Source: Dehalococcoidia bacterium (GTDB taxonomy: Bacteria > Chloroflexota > Dehalococcoidia > UBA3495). Taken from it: DNA of 15,747 nt. The position numbers and the translations under genes are program-made. Shown here piece after piece: positions 5,327 to 12,337 of the stretch. How positions within the stretch are numbered: the first letter of the stretch is position 1; every line of letters begins with the position of its first letter. Below the pieces are notes generated by a model. It saw only the letters and a program-made list of their open reading frames with translations. It ran no database searches and was not told where the DNA came from. Location of the stretch: contig JASMCQ010000072.1 of the NCBI GenBank assembly GCA_030753265.1, forward strand, positions 1 through 15,747, read 5' to 3'.

Positions 5327-6214
5327 TTGAGCAGGTTCGCCGAAGCTTTGAGGTCTGACAAGTTCGTAGTCACCACCGAGATGGTCCCACCCAAGGGCAC
5401 GAACCTGGCTCCTCTGCTGGAGAAAGCCGGGGCGCTCAAGGGATTGGTGGATGGGTTCAATCTGACCGACTCGGCCAGCTCGCGAATGACCATGGCGCCG
5501 TTGGCGGCGGCCCACCTCTTGCTGGACCGGGAGCTTGAGCCGATTCTCCAGTTCACCTGCCGGGACCGGAACCGCATCGCCCTGCAAGGCGACCTGCTGA
5601 GCGCTCATGCCCTGGGTGTCTCCAACGTCCTGTGCATGAGCGGTGACGACCCCGCCGCGGGTGACCACCCGGAGGCCAAGGCCGTCTTCGACCTGAACGC
5701 CATCACGTTGATTCAGGCCATTTCATCTCTGAACTCGGGGGCGGACATGAGCGGCCACCGGCTCCGGGGCGCGCCAAGCCTCTTCGCGGGAGCCGTGGCC
5801 AACCCGGGCGCGAGCGACCTGGACCAAGAGCTTCGGCGCATGGAGGAGAAGGTCAAAGCGGGCGCCGGTTTCTTTCAGACCCAGGCCGTCTACGACCCCC
5901 GCGCCTTCGAGAAGTTCATGGAGGAGGCGCGGCGATTCGGCGCGCCGGTCCTGGCCGGGCACATCATGCTGAGGTCCGCCGGAATGGCGAGAAGGCTGAA
6001 CGCCACGCTGCCGGGCTTCCATGTCCCCGAGGAGATCATCCGTGAACTGGAGTGGGCCGAGGACCGGGCCGCGAAGAGCGTGGAGATTGCGGCACGGGTG
6101 ATAGAGCAGATAAGGCCGCTCTGCCAGGGGGTCCACATCATGGCCGTCGGCTGGGAGTCACGGGTACCCGAGGTGCTCCGGGCCGCCGGAATCAAGCCGG
6201 CGCCGGAGGGCTAG
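5327..6214 (+). CDS. Methylenetetrahydrofolate reductase (MetF family)
   Basis: A 295-residue flavoprotein, the length of the single-domain bacterial enzyme, expected to interconvert 5,10-methylene- and 5-methyl-tetrahydrofolate in the cytoplasm. Visible family residues are E18 in TTEMVPPKG (position of the catalytic Glu), D107 in CMSGDDP (position of the flavin/folate Asp) and Q184 in GAGFFQTQAVYD. The start is a TTG at 5327 with AAGGTGG 6 nt upstream; no ATG gives a better N-terminus. It has its own promoter and is convergent with the corrinoid/methyltransferase pair, which would plausibly share its methyl-folate pool. Diverged MetF-like proteins in corrinoid pathways may use electron donors other than NAD(P)H, so the partner is open. 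I leave the symbol blank because the role (methionine supply or C1 breakdown) is not fixed by context. Confidence 0.9.
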   Translation: MSRFAEALRSDKFVVTTEMVPPKGTNLAPLLEKAGALKGLVDGFNLTDSASSRMTMAPLAAAHLLLDRELEPILQFTCRDRNRIALQGDLLSAHALGVSNVLCMSGDDPAAGDHPEAKAVFDLNAITLIQAISSLNSGADMSGHRLRGAPSLFAGAVANPGASDLDQELRRMEEKVKAGAGFFQTQAVYDPRAFEKFMEEARRFGAPVLAGHIMLRSAGMARRLNATLPGFHVPEEIIRELEWAEDRAAKSVEIAARVIEQIRPLCQGVHIMAVGWESRVPEVLRAAGIKPAPEG

Positions 6215-6241
6215 TACTCAGCCAACTTGATTCTTGTAGCC

Positions 6242-6316
6242 TGCCATTCTGAAGAGTAGAGCGACGAGGAGTCTCAGCGTAACAACGAGATTCCTCGCCT
6301 CCGGCTCGGAATGACA
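6242..6316. repeat. Palindromic repeat element B
   Basis: Outer arms TGCCATTCTGA (6242-6252) and TCGGAATGACA (6306-6316) pair at 9 of 11 positions. Inner arms CGAGGAGTCTC (6265-6275) and GAGATTCCTCG (6287-6297) pair at 10 of 11. The pattern CATTCTGA...CGACGAGGA...CTC with the inverted GAGATTCCTCG...GGAATGACA is that of a dispersed palindromic repeat I recall from many bacterial genomes. It starts 28 nt after the metF-like stop. Confidence 0.65.
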
Positions 6317-6436
6317 AGTTTCAACAATTAGGTTGACTAAGTTGACCGTGTACCAGCCGTCCCGGACCGGTCCTCGTTGCTGCCGATTCTGGATGCCGTA
6401 CCCAGTACTTTTCCCCAATTACCGGCGGTAAGAATA

Positions 6437-6499
6437 CCGTACGTGGTGAGCTTGTCGAACCACCGGCCCCGGGCCCTTCGGCAAGCTTAGGGCGTACGG
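6437..6499. repeat. Palindromic repeat element C
   Basis: The ends CCGTACG (6437-6443) and CGTACGG (6493-6499) are perfect inverted copies. Further in, AGCTTGTCGAA on the left and TTCGGCAAGCT on the right pair with one mismatch. The wording (GTGAGCTTGTCGAAC and CCCTTCGGCAAGCT) matches a second, distinct family of dispersed palindromes common in bacterial genomes. It ends 87 bp before the methyltransferase stop codon. Confidence 0.65.
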
Positions 6500-6585
6500 A
6501 ATATAACAACGGCTATTAGCGACACCAAGTCCTAGCCGCCTCGGCGTGCTGGGCTACTGGAAACAGGCGCCCGCCGGGGCATCGT

Positions 6586-7734
6586 CTACCCGGAGTAGGT
6601 CCCCCACTGCCGGGCCGCTTTGTACATGGCCATCATGTTCTCCGGGGGCACCTCGGACTGGATGTTGTGCACGGAGGTGAGCACGTAGCCGCCGCCGGGC
6701 GCCAGGTCGCCGATGGTCTTTCTCACTTCGGCTTCCACATCCTCCGGGGTCCCCATGGGCAGGACTCGATGGGTGTCGATGGCCCCCCAGAAAGCGAGGT
6801 GGTGCCCGAACTCCCGCTTCAGGACATCCGAGTCCATCTGCCGGGCCGAGACCTGGATGGGATTGAGGGCGTCCACGCCGATATCGATGAGGTCCCCGAT
6901 GATGGGGTAAATGGAGCCGTCGCTGTGCATGAGCACCTTGGCCTTGGTCTTGCTCTTGATGGCGTCCACCAGCTTTCGGTGCCGGGGCTTCAAGAGCCGC
7001 CGGTACATGTCCGGCGAGACCAGGCACATGTCCTGCATTCCCATGTCGTCGGGGAACAGGGCCACGTCCACGTACTCGCCCACCTGCTCCAGGGCGGAGA
7101 TCATCATGCCCGATGTCAGCTCGGCCATGTGGTCCAGCAGCGCCTCGGCGAAGGCGGTGTTGTCCACCAGGTCGGTGAAGAACTCGGCGAAGCCGCGCAG
7201 CCGCGCGCAGTCGGCGACGATGCCGTAGGGCAGGCTGAGGACCACCGCGTAGTCCGTCTCATCGTGCAGATACCGGGCCCTTTCCAGCATGCCCCTGGTG
7301 CGTCCGGGGTCCCTCGGGTCGGGCCAATTGAATCGCTCCACGTCGGCCACGGTCGGCTGCCCCTTCTGGAAGGGGGACTCTATGGCCAGGTAGTGGCCTC
7401 CATCGGGCCTGTTCCAAACCACCCCGAACTCATCGGATAGGGTGTTCTCGTCGATCTTTGTCTCCGGGGTCTGGTCGGACCCACCGAACCACATGCCTCG
7501 CAGGTCGATGTCCAGGTACTGGAGCAGGGTCTCGCTGGGGGTGGCGATTTGGGACCGGGGGCGCATCACCACCGTGCCGGGCTCATCCTCCATACCCAGG
7601 TGCTTCAGCAGCCTGGGGTAGGCGTTGATGTTGATGGTGGTGACATAGGTCGAGCCGAGGTCCACGGGGACCCGATCGGCCTCCTCGTGGTTCAGCGCTT
7701 TGACGACCCTCTCTCGGTGGCTGAGCGTTGCCAT
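6586..7734 (-). CDS. UroD/MtaA-like corrinoid methyltransferase
   Basis: A 382-residue protein of the uroporphyrinogen decarboxylase superfamily, in the branch used as methylcobamide or methoxy-compound methyltransferases rather than for haem synthesis. It starts with the usual LSHRERVVKALNHEEADRVPVDLG and has a C-terminal barrel. MtaA/MtbA enzymes bind zinc through HxC and a later Cys. Here the corresponding motif is H270-x-D272 (VLMHSDGSIYPI), and the later site reads SVHNIQ with H356, so any metal site differs. The ATG has GGGAGG 5 nt upstream. It follows the corrinoid protein gene by 14 nt on the same strand, which strongly supports methyl transfer to or from that protein. Likely roles are moving a methyl group between the corrinoid and folate or a thiol, or demethylating an unknown substrate. 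It is not likely to be HemE. Confidence 0.88.
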   Translation of the reverse strand: MATLSHRERVVKALNHEEADRVPVDLGSTYVTTININAYPRLLKHLGMEDEPGTVVMRPRSQIATPSETLLQYLDIDLRGMWFGGSDQTPETKIDENTLSDEFGVVWNRPDGGHYLAIESPFQKGQPTVADVERFNWPDPRDPGRTRGMLERARYLHDETDYAVVLSLPYGIVADCARLRGFAEFFTDLVDNTAFAEALLDHMAELTSGMMISALEQVGEYVDVALFPDDMGMQDMCLVSPDMYRRLLKPRHRKLVDAIKSKTKAKVLMHSDGSIYPIIGDLIDIGVDALNPIQVSARQMDSDVLKREFGHHLAFWGAIDTHRVLPMGTPEDVEAEVRKTIGDLAPGGGYVLTSVHNIQSEVPPENMMAMYKAARQWGTYSG

Positions 7735-7748
7735 GGCTGCCTCCCTGA

Positions 7749-8396
7749 TTAACCTGTGGAAGCCGGAATGCCCAAGATAGCCTTGGCCGTCTCCACGGCC
7801 GAGGCTGACTCCGGGGCATAACCGTCCGCGCCGATCTCGTCGGCGTAATCCTGACTCACGGGGGCGCCGCCAACCATCACCTTCACCGCGTGCCGAAGCT
7901 CAGCAGCCTCCAGGGCTGCCAGGATCGATTGGAGCCTCGGCATAGTTGTGGTCAGCAACGTGGACAAGCACACTAGGTCCGGGTTGTCGTCCTGAACCGC
8001 CTGCACAAACTGCTCCGGGTAAACGTTGGAGCCAAGGTCATTAACGGCGAAGCCCGCTCCCTCCAGCATCATGACCACCAGGTTCTTGCCGATGTCGTGG
8101 AGGTCCCCCTGCACCGTGCCGATGACCACCCGCCCCACGTAGGCTGTGTTGGTGTCGGTCAGCAGGGGTTTCAGAATGGCCAAGCACGCGTTCATGGCCT
8201 TGCCGGCCACCAGTACCTCGGGCAGGTAGTACTCGTAGTTCTTGAATTTCGTTCCCACCTCGGCCATTCCGGGCAACAGCCCCTGGTTGATGATCGCCTG
8301 GGGGTCCATCCCCGCGTCGAGCGCCTGGCGGCTCCACTGCGCGGCAGCCTCGGTTTCCCCCAACAGGATGTGCCGGGACAGTTCCTTCGGTTCCAC
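7749..8396 (-). CDS. Corrinoid (B12-binding) methyl-carrier protein
   Basis: A 215-residue protein with the two-part structure of MtaC/MttC/MtbC-type corrinoid proteins: an N-terminal four-helix cap (about 1-80) and a C-terminal Rossmann-like cobalamin domain. The cobalt-ligating histidine is H100 in GDLHDIGKNLV, the DxHxxG signature. A later VGGAPVSQDYADEIGADGYAPES (about 177-199 by eye) is the usual nucleotide-loop-binding GG and GADGYA pair. I chose the GTG at 8396, with AAGGAGG 5 nt upstream; the frame is open further upstream but that part reads as non-coding. It carries a methyl group on cobalt between two methyltransferases. The downstream UroD-like gene is one; the substrate-specific one (MtaB/MttB type) is not in the window. 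Confidence 0.93.
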   Translation of the reverse strand: MEPKELSRHILLGETEAAAQWSRQALDAGMDPQAIINQGLLPGMAEVGTKFKNYEYYLPEVLVAGKAMNACLAILKPLLTDTNTAYVGRVVIGTVQGDLHDIGKNLVVMMLEGAGFAVNDLGSNVYPEQFVQAVQDDNPDLVCLSTLLTTTMPRLQSILAALEAAELRHAVKVMVGGAPVSQDYADEIGADGYAPESASAVETAKAILGIPASTG

Positions 8397-8419
8397 CTGT
8401 GCCTCCTTACGCGGGTCAC

Positions 8420-8441
8420 GGTGGCCCTCCAACCGGCCACC
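8420..8441 (-). promoter_or_regulatory. Hairpin just upstream of the corrinoid-gene ribosome-binding site
   Basis: In the minus-strand transcript GGTGGCC and GGCCACC form a perfect 7-bp stem around an 8-nt loop, ending 11 nt before AAGGAGG (8408-8402). The position suits control of translation or mRNA stability in the long leader. No T-tract follows, so it is not an ordinary terminator. Confidence 0.4.
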
Positions 8442-8697
8442 TTGGGGCGAGAGTAATTGTCTAAACCGCACCCTGGCCTCGCTGCCCTTCGAGGCGATCC
8501 CTCGCCAGGCGTCGCGGGCCTTCGGTGTCGCTGTCACAAGACCTGGAAGAGGTGAGACTCGGTACGAGCTGCCATCGTGGCGGCGAGACGGTCTCCGCAA
8601 CGGTGTCAGAGAAGGGGCTTGGGCCTCAACAATCCGGGTGGAAATTGCCGGGTTGGTCGGCCGGGTCTCGAGAAAGGCACCCCTTCCGACGCTGAGA

Positions 8698-8726
8698 ATG
8701 CTATCGCCCAAGGGCCAGCGTGTCAA
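8698..8726 (-). promoter_or_regulatory. Promoter of the corrinoid protein/methyltransferase pair
   Basis: On the minus strand a perfect TTGACA (8726-8721), exactly 17 bp and TAGCAT (8703-8698; 4 of 6) place the transcription start near 8691. It is separated from the biotin carrier gene by about 140 bp, so the pair is probably transcribed independently of the upstream genes. Confidence 0.5.
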
Positions 8727-8865
8727 GCTGATGTCTCGGGCCGGAAACACCCCGGCACCTCGTTAAAGTGAAGAGTTGTGGCGAGGGCCGCGGCGGTGCA
8801 CGGCATCCGGGCTCCGGCCTGGTCGCCGGACGCCGGAAAGCGGTCGGAAATGGCCCCGGCCCGAG

Positions 8866-9303
8866 CTACTCCAGCTCAACCAGGGGGTCGTTGGCCTTCA
8901 CCGAATCCATGGGCTTGACGAGAACTGTTTTGACCACGCCGTCCCGGTTGGAGCGGATGCTCTGCTCCATCTTCATGGCTTCCACCACGCACACCTCGTC
9001 GCCCTGGGATACCCGGTCGCCGGGCTGCACCAAGACGGAGATGACCCGCCCCGGCATGGGCGAGCGTACGATGTCGTCGGAAGGTGGGGCCGCCCCCGCT
9101 TGGCTTCGGGGTGGCGCGGCGATATCGGTGGGCCGTTGCCGGCGTCGCCTGGACTCAGGAAGTTTCTTCGGAGGGAGGCCTTCCACCTCCACGGAATAGG
9201 TCTCGCCCTCTACCGTCACATCAACCGGAGAGTAGCTTAGGTCCCCCACCTGGACCGCATACCATCGGTCCCCAACCTTGATTCGAAAGGTGGCTACCTC
9301 CAA
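8866..9303 (-). CDS. Biotin carboxyl carrier protein
   Basis: A 145-residue carrier subunit. Its C-terminal biotinyl domain (about 78-145) has the classic VVEAMKMEQ with biotin-accepting K111 and the preceding SPMPGRV. The N-terminal 45 residues form a small beta-rich segment (FRIKVGDRWYAVQVG and TYSVEVEG) like those of acyl-CoA carboxylase carrier subunits, joined by a basic, then Ala/Pro-rich linker. It accepts CO2 on biotin from the carboxylase encoded immediately upstream and presents it to a carboxyltransferase, which is absent here. The likely start is the TTG at 9303, overlapping the carboxylase stop by 10 nt with CGGAG right before it; the start could be a few codons off. Confidence 0.92.
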   Translation of the reverse strand: MEVATFRIKVGDRWYAVQVGDLSYSPVDVTVEGETYSVEVEGLPPKKLPESRRRRQRPTDIAAPPRSQAGAAPPSDDIVRSPMPGRVISVLVQPGDRVSQGDEVCVVEAMKMEQSIRSNRDGVVKTVLVKPMDSVKANDPLVELE

Positions 9304-10853
9304 CTCCGGTTCCCCAGAGTACGGGAGAGGAGCTGTTCCCGGCGGCCGTAGATGCGCCAGGGGCTGATCTCCGAAGCCGGCGAAAAGGGCTGCTGCGACC
9401 CTTTGAGCGCCATCGCCGTGGCCACTCCGATAGCCGCCGCTATCTCCCGGCCCGCTTTCCCGTTGCCGTTGAGTGACCCGGTCCCGTTACTCGACGAATG
9501 AAGCTGTCGCTTCTTCCTGTCCTCCACCCACAAGGGCATGGACCCGGTGTGATAGGTCGCACCGGCGAACTCTTTGGTGGACAGTATGTCCCGAAGCAGC
9601 GGAATGTTGCACTTGACCCCCTCCAGACGGAAGGCCAATAGGGCTTTCTGGAGGCACTTCACCGCTTGTTCACGGGTCTCCGCCCAGGCCATCACCTTGG
9701 CCAGGAGGGGCTCATACTCTACCGGGACCTCGTAGCCGTCAAAAAGGGCGCTGTCTACCCGGATGTGTTTCCCGGATGGCAGATGAAGCTCGGTGACCGC
9801 CCCGTCGTTGGGCGCAAAGGTGTCGGGGTCTTCGGGGTAGACTCGAGCCTCGATGGCATGACCCTGGGGCACGATATCGTCTTGCCTCAGGGGAAGAGCT
9901 TCTCCGCAGGCCACCCTTATCTGAAGCTCCACCAAGTCGACGCCGGTGACCATCTCGGTGACGCCATGCTCTACCTGGAGCCGGGTATTCATTTCCAGGA
10001 AGTAGATCTCGCCATCGTCCGAAACCAAGAACTCCACGGTGCCGGCGTTGGTGTAGCCAATGCGCCGCGCCAGCTTCAATGCTAGCTTGCAGACACGTTT
10101 CCGGAGTTTGGGTGTCAGCTTGGTGGCGATGGTTTCTTCGATCAACTTCTGGTTGCGGCGTTGGACGGAGCAGTCCCGGTCGTACAGGTGGATCAGGTTC
10201 CCTTTGTCATCGCCGATCAGCTGTACCTCGATATGAGAGGCGTCCTTCAGGTAGCGCTCGAAGTAGAGCCGGGGGCTGCCAAAGGCGTGTTCAGCCACCA
10301 GGCGGGTGCGCTCGATCAGGGGCAGCAACTCGTCGGTGGAATCGATAATGTGGATGCCGATGCCGCCGCCGCCCTCAGCGGCCTTGACCATTAGCGGAAA
10401 TCCCAGCTTCCACGCCCGGCTGACGGCTTTGTCGGTCTCGATGGCCTTGTCGGTGCCGGGCAGCACGGGCAGCCCCGCCTTCTTCGCCAGCTTGCGGGCC
10501 AGCAGCTTATCGCCCATTTTCTCCATTACTTCCGGCTTCGGGCCGATGAAGCGGATGCCGGCCTCCTGGCAAAGGCGAGCGAAGGCAGGATTCTCGGAAA
10601 GGAACCCGTAGCCGGGATGCACGGCCTCGGCGCCGGTCTCCCGGGCCACTTCGATGATTCTTTCGAGGTTCAGGTAGCTATCGTGGGGCGGCGACTCACC
10701 GATAAAGCAGGCTTCGTCGGCCAGCCGGGTGTGGAGGGCGTTGCGGTCTACCGTGGAATACACGGCCACCGTCTTGATCCCCAATTTCTGGCAGGTCCGA
10801 ACGATCCGGCAGGCGATCTCGCCCCGGTTCGCGATCAATATCTTGCTAAACAA
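9294..10853 (-). CDS. Biotin carboxylase subunit of an acyl-CoA or pyruvate carboxylase
   Basis: An ATP-grasp enzyme that carboxylates biotin on the carrier protein using ATP and bicarbonate. With the TTG at 10853 (AAGAGG 7 nt upstream) it has 519 residues and begins MFSKILIANRGEIACRI. Landmarks are the glycine-rich ATP loop GGGGIGIH (161-168; the usual Arg is Ile), DRDCSVQRRNQKLIEE (225-240), and the catalytic EMNTRLQVEHGVTEM (287-301; family norm EHPVTEM). The core ends near residue 450. A tail of about 68 residues follows, with a Ser/Gly/Asn-rich linker, an Ala-rich helix and a basic end. It overlaps the carrier gene by 10 nt and follows recO by 88 nt. Substrate class cannot be set without the carboxyltransferase: acetyl-, propionyl- or methylcrotonyl-CoA, or pyruvate, remain possible. 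Confidence 0.94.
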   Translation of the reverse strand: MFSKILIANRGEIACRIVRTCQKLGIKTVAVYSTVDRNALHTRLADEACFIGESPPHDSYLNLERIIEVARETGAEAVHPGYGFLSENPAFARLCQEAGIRFIGPKPEVMEKMGDKLLARKLAKKAGLPVLPGTDKAIETDKAVSRAWKLGFPLMVKAAEGGGGIGIHIIDSTDELLPLIERTRLVAEHAFGSPRLYFERYLKDASHIEVQLIGDDKGNLIHLYDRDCSVQRRNQKLIEETIATKLTPKLRKRVCKLALKLARRIGYTNAGTVEFLVSDDGEIYFLEMNTRLQVEHGVTEMVTGVDLVELQIRVACGEALPLRQDDIVPQGHAIEARVYPEDPDTFAPNDGAVTELHLPSGKHIRVDSALFDGYEVPVEYEPLLAKVMAWAETREQAVKCLQKALLAFRLEGVKCNIPLLRDILSTKEFAGATYHTGSMPLWVEDRKKRQLHSSSNGTGSLNGNGKAGREIAAAIGVATAMALKGSQQPFSPASEISPWRIYGRREQLLSRTLGNRSWR

Positions 10854-10941
10854 CGGTTTTCCTCTTGCGCATCGATGAGCGGTAACCCGCTCCAGGTCAC
10901 GACCGGGCCCTGGGGCAACTCCAACTGTCCCGGCCGGAGCC

Positions 10942-11721
10942 CTAAGTATACACCCCGGACTTGGACTCCTGGTATAGCTGCTCCAGAAACGAGTTAGACC
11001 TAATTTCACGGTCCAGCCAGTACCTGACGGTGATGGTGAGCAAAGACTTCAACTCCCGCTCCAGGCCGCCAACCACCTGCAAGGGAATAACCTTCGGCAG
11101 CGGTCCCCGGTGCAGCAACCGCAGCACTTTGAGGGCCCGCAAAGACAGGGGCCGGACGTTGGCCTCGACGGGATGACAGTCCAGACACAGGGTGCCGCCC
11201 AGGCTGGCGCTGAAGCGGTGCCGGCCGGCGCCGATGGGCTGGCGGCACTCCACGCACCGGTACAGCTCGGGCATCAGCCCGGAGACCCGGAGCAACTGAA
11301 GCTCGAAGAAGCGCAGGGGCCACTCGGAGCCAGGGTTCTGGCCGATGGACTCCAGGGTTTCGACGGCCAGATGGTAGAGGGGTTCGTTGGGGTTGGATTC
11401 GGCGCCAAAGCCGTCCAGCAACTCCGCCACGTAGAGCCCCTTGGTGATTGCCGCCAGGTCGTTCTTGAGGCGGTCGAAATTCCCCATCATCTGGGCCTGG
11501 GTAATGAGGTCCATGCTGCGCCCCTGGGCCAGGGAGAGCTTGACCCGAGTCAACGGTTCCAGATGGCCGACGAGTTTGCTGGTGGACCGGCGGGCGCCCT
11601 TGGCCATCACCCGCAGCTTGCCCCATTCCCTGGTGTAGAGCGTCACCATCATGTCGGCCTCGCCCATGGGGGTCTTCCGGAGAGTCAGGGCCTCGCAGCG
11701 GTACGAGCGTGGAGGGGCCAC
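10942..11721 (-). CDS. recO: DNA repair protein RecO
   Basis: A 259-residue protein of the RecFOR pathway that anneals single strands and helps load RecA onto SSB-coated DNA. The N-terminal OB fold opens with YRCEALTLRKTPMGEADMMVTLYT and WGKLRVMAKGARR. The C-terminal part has the zinc-finger cysteines C156, C159, C179 and C182 (CVEC, then CLDC), which many RecO proteins keep. Length fits the family. The GTG start at 11721 is one base after the recR stop (TAG-G-GTG), with CAGGAG inside the 3' end of recR, so translation is probably coupled to recR. The immediate recR neighbour supports the call, since the two proteins form a complex. Confidence 0.95.
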   Translation of the reverse strand: MAPPRSYRCEALTLRKTPMGEADMMVTLYTREWGKLRVMAKGARRSTSKLVGHLEPLTRVKLSLAQGRSMDLITQAQMMGNFDRLKNDLAAITKGLYVAELLDGFGAESNPNEPLYHLAVETLESIGQNPGSEWPLRFFELQLLRVSGLMPELYRCVECRQPIGAGRHRFSASLGGTLCLDCHPVEANVRPLSLRALKVLRLLHRGPLPKVIPLQVVGGLERELKSLLTITVRYWLDREIRSNSFLEQLYQESKSGVYT

Positions 11722-11722
11722 C

Positions 11723-12337
11723 CTACAGCTCCTGACGGCCCTGGAAGGCCCGGCTCAGCGTTAGGTCATCGGTATATTCCAGGGAGCCGCCGACCGGCAA
11801 CCCCCGGGCCAGATGAGTAACCTTGATGTTGGTTTGGGCCAGGTAACGGCGGATGTACATCGCCGTTGCCTCTCCTTCCAGGGTGGGATTGGTGGCAATG
11901 ACCAACTCGGTGACCTCGTCTCCGGTGAGGCGGGCCAGCAACTCCTTCAGTTTGAGTTGGTCCGGCCCGATGCCGTTGATGGGTGAGATAGCTCCGTGGA
12001 GCACGTGGTACAACCCCCGGTAGCAACGGGTGCGCTCCAGGGCCAAGATGTCCAACGGGTCCTCAACCACGCATATCTGGGTCCGGTTCCGCCGGGTGTC
12101 GGCGCAAACGGAGCAGGGAGAATCGTCGGTCAGGTTCTGGCACTCCTGGCAGAAGACGATGTTCTGCTTTACCGCGGTGACGGCGTCGGCCAGGGCAAAG
12201 GCCTCTTCCTCGGGCAGGCGGATGATGAAGTAGGCCAGGCGCTGGGCGCTCTTGGGGCCGACGCCGGGGAGCTTATTAAGCTCCTGGATCAGCCGGGCCA
12301 GAGACGGCGCCGCCGATGGGATCTGGTCGCTGCTCAT
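11723..12337 (-). CDS. recR: Recombination protein RecR
   Basis: A 204-residue protein of normal length for RecR, which forms ring-like tetramers and works with RecO (and RecF) in gap repair and RecA loading. In order it has an N-terminal helix-hairpin-helix (LNKLPGVGPKSAQRLAYFI), the zinc finger C63-C66-C75-C78 (CQEC...CSVC), a Toprim domain (ICVVEDPLDILALE onward, with VIATNPTLEGEATAMYI), and the C-terminal Walker-like segment HLARGLPVGGSLEYTD. The ATG overlaps the stop of the upstream 81-codon gene as ATGA. It is placed ybaB-X-recR-recO, an extended form of the widespread dnaX-ybaB-recR order. Confidence 0.97.
   Translation of the reverse strand: MSSDQIPSAAPSLARLIQELNKLPGVGPKSAQRLAYFIIRLPEEEAFALADAVTAVKQNIVFCQECQNLTDDSPCSVCADTRRNRTQICVVEDPLDILALERTRCYRGLYHVLHGAISPINGIGPDQLKLKELLARLTGDEVTELVIATNPTLEGEATAMYIRRYLAQTNIKVTHLARGLPVGGSLEYTDDLTLSRAFQGRQEL

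Larger units (their letters stand above)
6215..6585. other. Intergenic region between convergent genes, rich in palindromic repeats
   Basis: 371 bp with no gene. It holds two unrelated palindromic repeat elements (6242-6316 and 6437-6499) separated by about 120 bp of unassigned DNA that includes two GTTGAC words (6333-6348 region). Both flanking genes end here, so the palindromes may terminate transcription from both sides, but neither has a clear T-tract. Confidence 0.6.
8397..8865. other. Leader and intergenic region upstream of the corrinoid gene
   Basis: 469 bp between the biotin carrier gene and the corrinoid gene, both on the minus strand. It contains a promoter (8698-8726) giving a leader of about 295 nt. 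I looked for cobalamin, SAM and tetrahydrofolate riboswitch cores and recognised none. A 7-bp hairpin (8420-8441) lies just before the ribosome-binding site. Between the promoter and the biotin carrier stop there is GC-rich DNA with no certain terminator. Confidence 0.5.

Noticed and set aside
8397..8691. Cobalamin, SAM or folate riboswitch in the corrinoid leader
   Set aside because: I looked for the conserved cores of these classes on the minus strand and could not identify any, so I report only a long leader.
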